Origin: Mesaphorura yosii
Taxonomy: Eukaryota > Arthropoda > Collembola > Poduromorpha > Tullbergiidae
Direction: 5' to 3'
Length of the DNA: 64,000 bases
NCBI GenBank assembly: GCA_009869945.1
Contig: WIXG01000304.1
Span: 1 to 64,000, forward strand
The translations under genes were made by a program, and so were the position numbers. The notes beneath the pieces were generated by a model. The model worked only from the letters and a program-made list of their open reading frames with translations. It searched no databases and was not told where the DNA came from. Shown piece by piece: positions 39,401 to 50,300 of this stretch. Positions within the stretch are counted from its first letter, which is position 1. Each line of letters begins with the position of its first letter.

Positions 39401-42400
39401 TCCTCTTCGTCCATGCGGGAGAATTGAGAAAGGGTTGCTTATCGAGAGAGATCGTCTCCATGCGAGACACCGCACGATGCGACGACTAAAACACCTTTCA
39501 TGTTAGCTTCAGTTTGCCATCGAGCCGCTCCCTTCAACTCTCAAGCTTGCGCCTTGTCCGAAGTTACGTTTACCACACCCAAAAGCGATTCTTTCCTGAT
39601 GAGACGATGCTCCGAATGAGAAAAAAATTCGTCGAACCATTTTGCTTTCCAAAGTGAGTAATTGCGAAGCAAGTTTTAAGTTCATTACAAAATTGAATTA
39701 ATTTGTTCGCGATTCGCGTAGAAAAGTGTTAAAATGAATAGCAAAATGCAGAAACTTGCTTTCAATCAAGCAAAGACGGAAATCCTGCATTTCTACGTAA
39801 TTTCTTTCAACACGTTCGCATTTCTGATTAAGATTTCGAGTTGTTTTACGCTGCGAGGAGAAAACAAGTCTCTCGGTCGTATTAGTTTACGACTTTATTA
39901 TTCCTGAAGAAGAAGACATTACATGATTGAGTGAATGACTTTGTGTGTACGCGTTAATGGTTCTTGTTTTCGAAGGAATAAAATAAACCAAATGAACCGG
40001 GAGATGCAAACATGTTACAACAACATATTACACACACATAAATATTCACGTACTCACTTTTTATTTCGTTTTATCGCCTTTGAAGAATAATTATTAAGTT
40101 GAACTTATGGGCTTGCGCACTTGTCGTACTCAACCGCGTATCAAGTTCGTTTTCAGCACAGCACAGGACTGAACAATGAGGCATTACAGCATCGAACGAA
40201 TTGTGGCATGACCTTTTAAAGCTCACTTCGTTTTGTTACAACCTGCCTGGCCTGGCTTGCGAATGTTCCTTATGAACTCACGGGGGTTTGAGTATCTTAC
40301 CCAGACTGATTTACGGACTCCGATAATAATGAAGAGGAACATTGTTGCAACATAATTTGGCTTTTTATGTGCATCGAAACAAGCGATTCTACAAACGCGA
40401 GCCAATACTGCGAATTCTGCCGAGCCTCTGCTGCCTGCTCTGTCATTATTATGGTTTTAACAACTTCACGAGCAGAGCTTCGATTTTACGAGCAAAGTCT
40501 TCTGTAAAGAGAATCTGAATGTGGATCGAAGAGGTAACGAGTAACGAATCCACCGCTGCTTCGCTTCGCCAAATGTGGACAGTGACGATCTCTTTTCAAA
40601 AGACCCGTTGTGTAATTACTCATCACGCCGCGCAGTCGCACGTTTCCTTAATTAAATACAAACGAAAGAAGCGTCTTACCTTCGGTAATTAATCGTTCTC
40701 TGATCTCCCAAGCAAAAATAGTCGGATTTTCACGCTTGTACTGTTCTATTTTCGCCACCACAGTCGGAGTAGCCACTTTGGGCTTGCTTCCTCCGATTAT
40801 CCCGGGTGGTCGCAGCGAGCCTAAAGGAATCATAGAAAAAGGGAAGCGTGTAATACAAATAATTAATAAATTCATACTCAATAGGCAGACTCAAAAGAAA
40901 AGAACTGAGAAGTCATCAGCTCAAATCGGGCGAATTGCGGCCGTGTGGTCTGAATCGGAATATAAATATTTGTACCGTCAGGCGACCAATCATTTGATGT
41001 ATTAAACGAGGCGATGAAAGACGGCTGAAAAATAGCGGCGGCTGGTGCACAAGAAAATTTCTTACACGTCATTTTCATAATTCATTTTCAATGCATTCAT
41101 GACTGTTGACAAAAAAGGATGACACTTGTCTCCCATTAGCTGACACAAGCCGCTCACCGCCGCCACACACAACACAAATTGCATTCCATTCACGCGAGAC
41201 GAACAACAATTCAATCACGAAATTCTGTCTGCCTTCAGCAAAACGGCGTACAGATACGATTAATTACTTTGTGGACCCTGTCACCCATAAGCGACCAGCG
41301 ACGTGATTGGCCTCCCAGACCCTTGTGGCTGGCGCTCGCCAAAATTGCGATCTTCCATTGAGGTTGATTTTTCAGCTTTTTAGCTGCTTCTCAGCGATTC
41401 ACGATGATTGAAAGGCCTCGTCTCGGTCTCGTTTAGGTAATAAATTGGAATTGCTGAAACCGTTCGCAATTTAAATTGACGCCGACTGCTGACTTTGTCG
41501 CATTCATTCATTCATAATTGCTCAATTATTTACTCCAATTTCACAAGCCTGAAGTCTGCCCTTGGCAGAGCAGGTACGAGGTTATTAATTAGAGTGAACG
41601 AAACAAAGATGAACGAGATCAAAAGCAGGCAGATTTTGTACGCGGTGATCTGCAAAATTGTACGTGATTTGGAGTGCAGTTTTTGTGCACACAAACCGCA
41701 CAAAAGTGGTTGTGCTTTTATTTTAATTGAGTCTCATAAATTACTCCCTTTTCTCGCCTTTTCAAATCTAGATTATTCTGCAGAAAACACGTTATAGCAC
41801 GGCTATGACTTTGCCATGCCCAAAAGTGATGTTATACTAGCATGTTTCCATTGTTTAGCAAAGGGGCATAATTCAATCTGAAACCACTCAGGCTCAGTTC
41901 TCTCATTACCGTCATTATTATTATAAAGTCATCAACGCGACAATGACAAGCACTTGTAAAGTATAATGCACTCTGACGCGGGCGCTTCGAGTGAGAGAAA
42001 CAATGGATGTAGTGCATTGGAAGTGTGAAGTGCGCCATGGATCGGGCCGGACCCAGCGTCCAGCCGCTCGTCCGCTCTTGGTCATTGAGCCCGACGCCTG
42101 GAATCTGGCCGTCGGACGCCGTGCTAGCCAGCCCCGACCTCACCGCTCTCAACACCTGCAATAAACGCGAGTATAAATCTATCTTTAATGTCTCTTCTTT
42201 GTTTTCTTGTAATAATGCATTAGAAGTGAACATTATTACCCAAAGTTGTTCAACTTCTTTTTCCACTTGCCCATCGCTTGTTGGTAACTAAGTCGGGTCG
42301 TAAATCTTCGCACCTTTTCCCGTGAAATTGCTTTTAGCCATTACACACACGAATGCCTGCGTCGAGACATGTGCAGCACCTTGCTCGCTGACCAGCTCAG

Positions 42401-45400
42401 ATACTCGTAAGCCGATAAGATTGCGTCCAAATTATTTGCCCTGTAAAATCTGTAACTCAATCGCAATCGTACGAGTCTCGAACCGAGCTGTGTCTGAGTG
42501 ATCGCCCAATTAGATGCAGACAAGATATTATAAATGAGGCGGTCAGTGAAATGTGAAATTAGTCTGAACTCTCGAGGGTAACGAGACCACACAGCGACGC
42601 AGATTCTTTATTTTATTGCCAAATTGAAACAGAGTATATAATTATGGTCGCAACACTTGATTTACTCAAACCAGACGTGGACAAGACTTGTTTAACTCGG
42701 CGCTGTCGGGTCTCCTATTTAAACAATGTTTATGGGCGCAATTACTGTCATGCCCTGCCCGTGGTACCCTGCAGAAGGAAATCCGAAGACTGAAGACTCG
42801 TCATTGCGTTATGCGATTTTTGCAATTTACTTTAGCTGAAATTCTTTATCGCAATCCGTAAATTGGCAAAATCTACGCGAGTTTGCTAAACGTATAATTA
42901 TTGTGGCGGCTGAATGAGCAAGGCAAAAGAGAAATTACATGGCAAATAGACTGGGCAACTTTGTTTCATGCGCGGCGTATAAAATTGTAATCCGAGCAGC
43001 AGCAACGCAGCGGTCATAAAATGAGAGGGCGCTTGACTTCAGGGTTAACAAAAACAAAGAGAGGAAGAGAAGGATGAACGATGAACTCATTCGCTTGCTG
43101 TTGATGCTGCTAAATGCTTGCAGCATGTCATGTCGTGATCACGATGATCACACTTGGCGACATTTATTAAGTGCTATATCATGCGCCAAGTACAAAACTG
43201 GTAAAGACCAAGAATTTATAATCTATTTTGATTGTGCAAGCCTCTTTAAAATACTTTTCGCATGCAACGCAAGCGCAAACTCAGTTTAAGAACCCGTACA
43301 ATTCGCTTTCGCATGTTTTTAGGAGTTGTTTGGAGTTTAAAATCGAATCATCAAAATTGTACAAAAAATTATAAAATAGGAATTGAAACGGCAACGGCAA
43401 CAAAAGTCCATTTTAAAGCGAGAAACCGGTTTCCCAGCAATAATGGTCCCAGCACGTTGTTGCCGCAGTTGGTTCTTGCCTGCCTGCGATATTTTCAATT
43501 TTTTATGCTGTTGCATGTCCCTTTTTTTGCACACTTTTGTCGTAATTTCTTGGTTTTGTCGACTTTATGGAATCACTGCTTTCTTGTTCGGCTAGTCGGA
43601 CACTTCGCACATGTGACGCGATTGCGAGTGCGATTTCTTTGAGATGTCCACGCTCGTATATCAATCACCCACGTTAATTGATTAAATTTTCAATTTTTAT
43701 GCGACGGGCGACGGCAGAATGAGTGCGGGTGAGTACAGATGGCCTTTGAGCTCGCACCGACTTGGAGCCAGATGGCAATCAAATCTGGCCTGGCCAACTA
43801 AGAGCAAGAAAGTGGTGATGACGATGGTCACCTCACCACGAAAATCTGGATAAATTAAGCACAGATGAAAGGCATCGTCCCCACAAGACAAACCAACATC
43901 AAATACGACGAACGGGCTCTTGCTTGGGCCAAGCCAAGCGTTCTTGGCATGAGACGCGCGTTCTTCGTGCCGTGCACGTTTCGTTATGGTTCCGCATGTG
44001 CCCTGTACTGTGCCGTGTTTGAAGAGGTAAATTGATAACAGTCATGCACATGATTTATTGAATTGTTCAACTTAATGATGACAGGCAAGCAGGGAGAAGG
44101 AGAGAGGTCAAGTAATCTTGTTCAGCGTAATTTGAAAGTAATTGCTGCCTAATTTGCAAAATGTAAAGACCAAGTCATGTCAGGATTTGGCTGGTCCCAT
44201 TCACATTCAGCTCGCCTGGTCATGCAGGGTCGAGTGCGACTAAACTCCTAAACTCACAGCGCAGCCGTAACTTATTGCAACAACAAAAGAGTAATTACAT
44301 TGAAATTAAAATAATTAGAATCGAAATAATGTAATTGCCTTCTGGCATTGAAACTCAAGTTGGGTTCGTACACAAAATGGACATGGTACAAAAGATTGTC
44401 ACGATTTTAGACGAGCAAGTAAATAAATTGCATTCGAGCTTTCTCAATGAGCCTCTTAATTGTTAAATTGCTAGCGACGAACCAGGTGAAGTTTAAAGAA
44501 CGCAATTCTAGTGGAACAAGATTAATTCGGGCAATTAATTTCGAGGAGAAGAGTGCAGAGGAGGCTTGGAGTTTTGAAATTAAAGTCTGGTAATTGGCTT
44601 TGCCATTACCCATTGAATAATAAAGGGATTTAATTGTGTCTACGCTACTTTTTCAGGAAACGGCCTAAATAAGTTGTCGGCGTCACCATCGCTGCTTGGG
44701 CTATTAAGCCTTTCTTGTCCTACGACTACGACTTCTCCGAAACTGACGACGGACATGCTCCGATCAATCAACGACCAGGCCACAGGAACATGAACAGGTT
44801 AATGGAGTGTAGAGGAAACTGCTCGCATTGACGCGATGACGACGTTGTGACTGCGTCAACTTCTCCAGTCGCGAAAGGCGAAAAGATCGAAAGCGCAGGT
44901 GGCAGGCTTTCAATGGTTACACGAGAAAGTGACAAGAGAATCACTTCTTCGTTACGGGAAGGCTCAAGTCTGGCGCTTCCGAAGACAATAACACACTTTA
45001 TCATTTTGGTACGGTTTCATCATCGTTAGGAGGCCCAGATAGATGGTCACTAATACTGCGCCGGTTCTGTGAGCAGAGCAGACATAGATACTTGACGAGG
45101 CGATCTTTTTACCAGAACAATTATTCATGTCGTCCAAGAAAGAGATTGAGACAACAACGAAGAGCACACACACGAAAAGGCAATCGGCCGATTGTTGAGA
45201 AGGCACGGCAGGCAGAAAGGTGAGTCTGAAACCGAGAGTGCGACAAGTCGAGTAGTGAGTCGGAGTGGAAGAGGAAATAAGACACATTAGGATCAACATT
45301 ATTATTATTACACCGTCTTTTCTTGTTGTTGTCTTCTAACTCCGTCTTATCCGTGGTTTTAATCTATTTTGGTTGAACATGGGCACAAGACGACGAGGTT

Positions 45401-47338
45401 CAGGAAAGAGACGTCACCGTCACAGGAGACGACGACAAAGAGAGGCAACAATCGGGTCTCGAAGTAAACTGGAATTGAACCTGGGCACCGGCTTGACTTT
45501 ATCGTGCAAGCGCAGAAGAGCGAGTAGAGTGAAGGAGGTAATAAAATTGTATCACGGCTCAGATCAACATGAAACTCAAATTGTAGAAAGTTAAATTGAC
45601 TCTGGAAAAGCACTCACGGCGTCTCCGCCAGTGACTCGATTGTCTCGAAGGGTGAGCGGGTTTCGGAAAGGCAAGACAAGGATCCTAATAATCATAATAT
45701 ATGGATTCACTTAAGGCCTCCAATCGTACAATTAAGGCTGAGAACACGACATGAAGAATTCAATGAAGTAATAAATTAGTTTTGTATACCGAGTGAACTC
45801 ACGCACGCTCACAGTAGAGTTGCAATGCTGAGAAATTCTGAGCGTGGGGGCAACTGAGAATCAGCCCGACCGACATAAAATCAATCACCCGTCAAATGAC
45901 AAACGAGGAAACAAAAGGAGCGGAGCAGAAAAGAAGAGCAGCAGATTATCGTTGGGGCAGGAACTTACCGAGCAATTTGGAAACGGCTCCTTGTTGCTGC
46001 AGCATTTGCTGGGCGAGATCGTACGGTCGCATTCCGTACCTGAGTGGAGACAGATTAGGTGACAAATCGAGGAGTCTCTGTGATGGACCCAAGTGCGCCG
46101 TCGAGAATGGGAGCGTCGGTCCCGTCGCTCCGAGTCCCACGCCGTTTCCACCGGCTGCTGCTCCGGTGTAGAGTTCGCGTAACTGATGTGGCGTCATCGG
46201 ACCTGCGTTTTGTAGTCATATTTTAAGCCTGACGTCTTAATTATCGCATCGGCCCGACGCATCGCTCCCTTCGCCTTTGCTCTTCAGCGCAGTGAAGGTG
46301 TTACTCGTTACGTTACGCGTCCATTCATTCTACACTTCACGAAGGAGGCACGGCACACCGATGAAATTCATACAGAAAAGCATCTTCGTGAGTGAACGTA
46401 AATGTAAATTTGAGCGCTTCATTTACGATTTACTCAGCCATCTGCCTCTTTGCTACTCGGCAATAAAACCACCCACTTTTCGCTTTCGCATAATCTCACA
46501 CGTCGTAAATTCATCAGCATCACGAGTTACGACCCAATTTATATCAGGCAAGCCATTGGCGCATCGCGTCGCTTTGGCGCATCTTTGCATTTGCGCAAAC
46601 TTCGTCCAATAATTTATTCGTTTTTGAAAGTTACACTGCACTGCGTTTGAGAATGCAGTCGTAAATAAAATCTACGTCGGCAGAAAAGCGCACTGTGCAA
46701 GGCGCATGCAAGCTGCAAGCGGCGATTGTGTGATAGCGAACAAATTTGTGAATTTGTCAGATCAACATTATGCCACGACCGCGTTAAATGGTTAAATCGT
46801 GCCGTGCCATATTTGAATACATTTGTAAATAAACGCGAGAGAAACGCAAACAAATTTCGCAACTGCATTCAACAAATCTGTCTCACATTAATATTAATAT
46901 TTACTTTTTTACAATTCACTTTGACTTTCCATGAACGGGCCAATTTGCTCAATGAGACTGAATGACAATTTAAACCCTACAATGGTGTAGAAATAGAAAG
47001 TGATACAGTGTGAGTGCGCACTTGCGCTTGTGCGGTGTGCTCCTTTGACAAGTTGTGAAGTGACACTCGCTTGTCAAAATCCTTGTTCATTTGTTCGAAT
47101 GCCACAATTTTGCACGGCTGATTGAACATTGAACTGAATGAGATCTTATCAGATGCGATGCAGCATGTAGGCAGGTGGATCGGACCAACTTACCCGTCGG
47201 GTTTGGCGTCGTACCGTTTGTTGATGCTGCTGCTGCTAATTGAGACGGAAACTCCATGTCCCAACAGAATTTCTTGCTCGGATTCAGATGCGACGACAGC
47301 CTGCTTGGGCTCGATGGGTGTTCCACAACCATCAGCAT
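29392..47338 (-). CDS. eyg: Eyegone-class Pax transcription factor (six coding exons)
   Basis: Coding exons, in transcript order: 47338-47194, 46202-45969, 40820-40680, 33011-32652, 32590-32373 and 30432-29392. All introns are GT-AG with phases 1,1,1,1,0; the summed length is 2139 nt (712 aa plus stop). Domains: a PAI remnant (about 90-127), a full RED half-paired domain (about 134-195), a Ser/Pro linker, a homeodomain (321-380) and a low-complexity tail (381-712). The homeodomain has Ser at position 50, the Pax hallmark, and the [11 protein letters not shown] string seen in Eyg/Toe. In Drosophila, Eyg and its paralogue Toe are nuclear DNA-binding regulators of eye growth and other imaginal tissues; Eyg binds DNA through RED and the homeodomain. 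That role is inferred by family. Eyg and Toe cannot be told apart here because no second paralogue is in the window. The first ATG (47338) directly follows an in-frame TGA. The ATG at 47257 has a better context and would give 685 aa. Confidence 0.93.
30433..32372 (-). other. eyg intron 5 (1940 bp)
   Basis: Phase 0, donor GTACACTTTG and acceptor TCTAATTCAG. It separates homeodomain helices 1-2 from most of helix 3. No other gene recognised. Confidence 0.9.
32373..32590 (-). CDS. eyg: eyg coding exon 5 (acidic leader and homeodomain 1-46)
   Basis: Encodes residues 294-366. An acidic Ser-rich leader ([18 protein letters not shown]) precedes homeodomain positions 1-46, including [32 protein letters not shown] and LSEARVQ. 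The donor is GTGCAG before GTACAC, so the intron falls between homeodomain residues 46 and 47, a position shared by many paired-class homeobox genes. Confidence 0.97.
32591..32651 (-). other. eyg intron 4 (61 bp)
   Basis: A very short phase-1 intron: GTAAGTAAAG at the donor, a TTTTTTCTGTCTACAG polypyrimidine tract and acceptor. The contrast with the kilobase-scale neighbours is notable, but 61 bp is within the normal minimal size for arthropod introns. Confidence 0.92.
32652..33011 (-). CDS. eyg: eyg coding exon 4 (RED domain end and linker)
   Basis: Completes codon 174 and encodes to residue 293 plus one base. It opens with [19 protein letters not shown], the third RED helix and its lead-in. 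An Ala/Arg-rich segment ([15 protein letters not shown]) and YHPYAMPWP follow, then a Ser/Pro/Thr-rich linker of about 85 residues. The usual Pax octapeptide is not seen. Acceptor GCAG before GTGTTTGC; donor AACT before GTAAGTAAAG. Confidence 0.96.
33012..40679 (-). other. eyg intron 3 (7668 bp, the largest)
   Basis: Phase 1; donor GTAAGACGC and acceptor GCAG. It splits the RED domain at the Gly before VCTN. No gene recognised inside. It contains a short CTGGC pentamer run at about 39,097-39,111 and otherwise unremarkable AT-rich DNA. Its size makes it a plausible place for enhancers, but no specific site can be assigned. Confidence 0.85.
40680..40820 (-). CDS. eyg: eyg coding exon 3 (RED domain, first part)
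   Basis: Encodes residues 127-173 plus one base. It includes [20 protein letters not shown] and FAWEIRERL, the first two helices of the RED helix-turn-helix subdomain of the paired domain. Acceptor CCTTTAG before GCTCGCTG; donor GAAG before GTAAGACGC. The RED half matches the Pax consensus almost throughout, in contrast to the eroded PAI half. Confidence 0.97.
42037..42155 (-). other. GC-rich open block in intron 2
   Basis: This stretch is much richer in G+C and CpG than the surrounding intron. It is open on the minus strand in the frame beginning [12 protein letters not shown] after the acceptor at 42156-42157. Included whole and joined to exon 2 in phase 1, it reads into a stop (TAG) within 11 codons, so a full-length inclusion would act as a truncating exon. 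No protein family recognised. It could also be a conserved non-coding element. Confidence 0.3.
42144..42155 (-). other. Possible 12-nt alternative microexon of eyg
   Basis: On the minus strand, CGTTTATTGCAG (acceptor) precedes GTGTTGAGAGCG, which is followed by GTGAGGTCGG (a usable donor). Twelve nucleotides in phase 1 keep the frame between exons 2 and 3. The junction would change from KLLG-SLRPP to KLLG-VESG-SLRPP, resembling the KILGRYYETGSIRP linker of complete Pax paired domains. No expression evidence; both splice signals are moderate and could be chance. Confidence 0.3.
45969..46202 (-). CDS. eyg: eyg coding exon 2 (PAI remnant)
   Basis: Completes codon 49 and encodes residues to 126 plus one base of 127. 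The acceptor is GCAG before GTCCGATG; the donor is CTCG before GTAAGTTCC. The front half is Gly/Ala/Leu-rich. The end carries [10 protein letters not shown] (107-116) and GAVSKLLG (120-127). These align with the RPCDISR and GCVSKILG helices of a normal Pax PAI subdomain, but the N-terminal beta hairpin and first helix of PAI are not recognisable. A reduced PAI is characteristic of Eyg proteins in insects. Confidence 0.9.
46203..47193 (-). other. eyg intron 1 (991 bp)
   Basis: Donor GTAAGTTGG and acceptor AAAACGCAG, phase 1. It contains copy 2 of a candidate dispersed repeat (46307-46335). No other coding sequence recognised. Confidence 0.8.
46307..46335 (+). repeat. Candidate dispersed repeat, copy 2
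   Basis: GTTACGTTACGCG, a 6-nt gap and CATTCTACAC match 25938-25965, with looser similarity for another 30 bp or so (CGGCACAC..GATGAAATT against CGGCACGACAC..GATGCATTT). Confidence 0.4.
47194..47338 (-). CDS. eyg: eyg coding exon 1 (start codon, N-terminus)
   Basis: Encodes residues 1-48 plus one base. An in-frame TGA lies immediately before the first ATG (47338). A second ATG is at 47332, and a third at 47257 with G at -3 and G at +4 is the best translation context. The exon ends ACG G with donor GTAAGTTGG. The peptide includes [17 protein letters not shown] and has no recognised domain. An upstream non-coding 5' exon cannot be excluded. The weakest-supported part is the exact start. Confidence 0.75.
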
Positions 47339-50300
47339 TCAGCAGAACTTCTAGCAACTTCCGGAACTTTGCTTAAGTTCGTGGCGATAGTTTTTTCCTT
47401 CGGTGTCGAGTCTAGAATTTTTTAGTCGTCTCGCCGTTGCTCACAACTTTGTGGGGACGCTTGTAGATGTGCATCGGCTGACTTTAGTACGAAATTGTAT
47501 TGCAGTGTAGAATTTGTAGGCTATCTATTCCTGGATGATCGTCAAACTAAATCACAATCACTGACTCTTTGTTCTGAGAGCTCACAGTTCCAGCTTAGAA
47601 ACTGCTTGTAAGTGTCTTAGCTTTGTAAAACGAGTTGAAAGTCTTCTCGATCAGTTTTGCAAAGTTGTTCATGCAGTAGAGAAGTAATGTCCAGAAATAA
47701 ATTAATTGCCACCACTTTCGAACTGTTTAACTTCTAGGAACTGCCTGGTTGATGTCTTTTTCAAAGAGATCACGTTCAGGAGAAAGTTAGAGCGTGTCTT
47801 TCTATTCGAGCCGTATCCAGGAAAATGACTGAATAATTTGTCAGAGGCGGATTGAGGGCCCGCTCCGGGTTTCCAACTATTTGACGAGATCGTGGAGATC
47901 GTACTGAGCGAGATGAGCGAGCAAACGTTAGATTAAAGAGACGTGAACAATATTTTAAGAGAAGATTTGCCCGTCCATGTGCGGTTAAGTTGAGTCGCGA
48001 ACCCACCTGCACAGTGCACACACACCTCGATTGCCTGCCCGGCTTCTCGATAATCCAACTCGGCTGTGGCTGGCTAGCGTAGCCACGCACGGCAGTTCAC
48101 ATCGCATTACCGCATGGGGATGGATAAGAGTCCGTACCTCGTATCACACAAAACACAAAAGAGTTTAGACAGGTAAACTCACTTAGCACCCACCTCCGCT
48201 TACCTTTTACCATTGGTTCACCGTGAGCTCAAAAAACACGTTTTATACGTCAATTATGAGCAAAGAGGTGTGCTTGCTCAGGCCGACTTGCGACGCCCCT
48301 CGCCTGCTCGCTCCTGCATACCCACCAAAAATCCTAAATCGCCTCACTCCTCATCCGCACTCCACGCTCGCTTCTCTCGTCCACAAAAGAGCTGAAGATG
48401 AAAAGAAGATTTCGTGTAATTCGACGATTGCCACGATGAAATGTGTTGCGAGGCAACGACAGAGCCTGATTTTATTATTCAACGCCGTGCAACGAATTCA
48501 TCGATTGCAAGTTGACCAATAATAATAATATTACAATGCAGCTCTTCGACTTGTTATTTGCACAAGATTTATTATAATTCTTTCATTCAATTTGTCTCTT
48601 ATTAGTTGCATACGCACGCAGACAGCAACAACACAACTGGCCCTAATGATCATGACTCGCAGTACGCGGACAGGTACACAGAAGATGTGTAAAAGATCGA
48701 TTAATTTGTAATACTCCATCGAAATCGCTGCGAGCCATGGCAAATTACAATCGGACGCTACGCTGTAAGCTTCGCAAAGCAACGTCAGAAAACACTTTTG
48801 TGGCTTCGCGTTCGACGTTCGACGAGACGAGTCACTCAATTTTGATTCCGATCGTCTCTTCTTCGCTCGTAAAGTGTTGTGCCTTCAAACCAGCAACGAG
48901 GCAAGCATTCAATTGTACTTTAATTAATAGCCATTCTGCTGTGCGTGCATAATAAATTACTGCAATCTTTCGAGGAGCTTGCGCATGGTTCTTGATTAGA
49001 TAACAAAAACAGCAGCATTCATTTCTTCAGAATTTGTATGCAGCGTGCGGCGCAAGCAAGTCGTGACCATGGCGCCTTCAATGAGCAGAAGAATTCGACA
49101 ATTTTAGCAATTTTAGCAATTTTAGAATTTTTAAAGGTTTCGCTTTGGTGCAGAAATTTTAGAAGACTGCTCACCACAAAGCAAACTAGCACTGGTGAAG
49201 CGATGAACTTTCACCAAGGTGAAACCTAGTTAAACTGGAAATTCCCCAGCACGCAAGACTTTGCCTTTGCCTGTGGCGAAACGCGAAACCAAACGAACTC
49301 ACGACATGTTCTTATTAAAAATGCAACCCGGATGAATCCCAAAGCGAAGGGTGCATGAGTAGAAGCAATAAACCGTTATCAGTTGATAAGACGTCGTAAA
49401 TATCTTTTTACAGTCCAACTCCTTATGCAAATATATGAGAATCAGTTTACAATTGATTAATGAGGAGCCTGTCGCTTGAAAAATATTGGGCCGCGCGCTG
49501 ATTAAGTCGGATTCGCCACAAATCCTACACTTTTGAGCTGCCGACTTTACCTGCCTTTACTTCAGGAGAGGCATTTCATTATTTATCAAATTCCCTCGAA
49601 TTCCAAATTTGGCACGCGGAAATTGAACTCTTTCACGGTGTTCAATAATTGAAATTGGCTTGGGAGACGAGTACACGGTGACCTATCTTTTGCGGCGTTT
49701 TTATGATCTAATTTGAATAAAATCAATTAAATATTTGTGGTACGTAGGAATTTGTCGTTTTTGGCAAACATAAAGTGACGAATCTAATGAAGAAGTCTGC
49801 ATCAGCATTTATTTTCCTTACGACACAAAAATTGGGGCAAAGAGAAACCTTCACTTGTGTGTGGGCCTCTTCGGCATTAATACCTCACCACACGTCCCCT
49901 TGGAGCAGGTGAGCCGGAATTCATTTTCTTATTACACGGTAGTTAACAGTCTGACTGCTGAATGCTTGCCATGTTCTAAATTTCTAAATCTAAACATATC
50001 CACTGGGCTGCTCCATTGCTACGAATTTGCTGCGACCAATTTTTTAACGATCCGTGTCAATTTTGCACGTGGAGCTGAAAAAGCACCAAATATTCTAATA
50101 ATTCATCATACAATGAACATAAATTGATGACTAAACTCGAAATTTAGCCTTATGCTGCTGCTAAATAAGGTTAGGCTAGGTTTAACTCTAATCCAATAAA
50201 TCCAACCAACTTCTCCCGATGGGCAATAAATTGCAGCCAATCATGTAACGAATGCAAATGCAAAGACGTGAAGAGACTATTATTTTTATTCCAATTTCAA

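Larger units (their letters stand above)
40821..45968 (-). other. eyg intron 2 (5148 bp)
   Basis: Donor GTAAGTTCC and acceptor TTCCTTTAG, phase 1. No separate gene recognised. It contains a GC-rich block (about 42037-42155), open in one minus-strand frame, with a good splice acceptor at its upstream edge. A short ATT repeat is near 45,297-45,310. Confidence 0.85.

Noticed and set aside
41832..42266. 144-codon minus-strand frame treated as an independent gene
   Set aside because: Only the GC-rich middle looks unusual; the ends are ordinary intronic sequence. It is reported instead as a possible alternative exon region.
45373..45594. Arg-rich 73-codon frame ([16 protein letters not shown])
   Set aside because: Caused by CGA/GAC repeats in eyg intron 2; no further coding signal.
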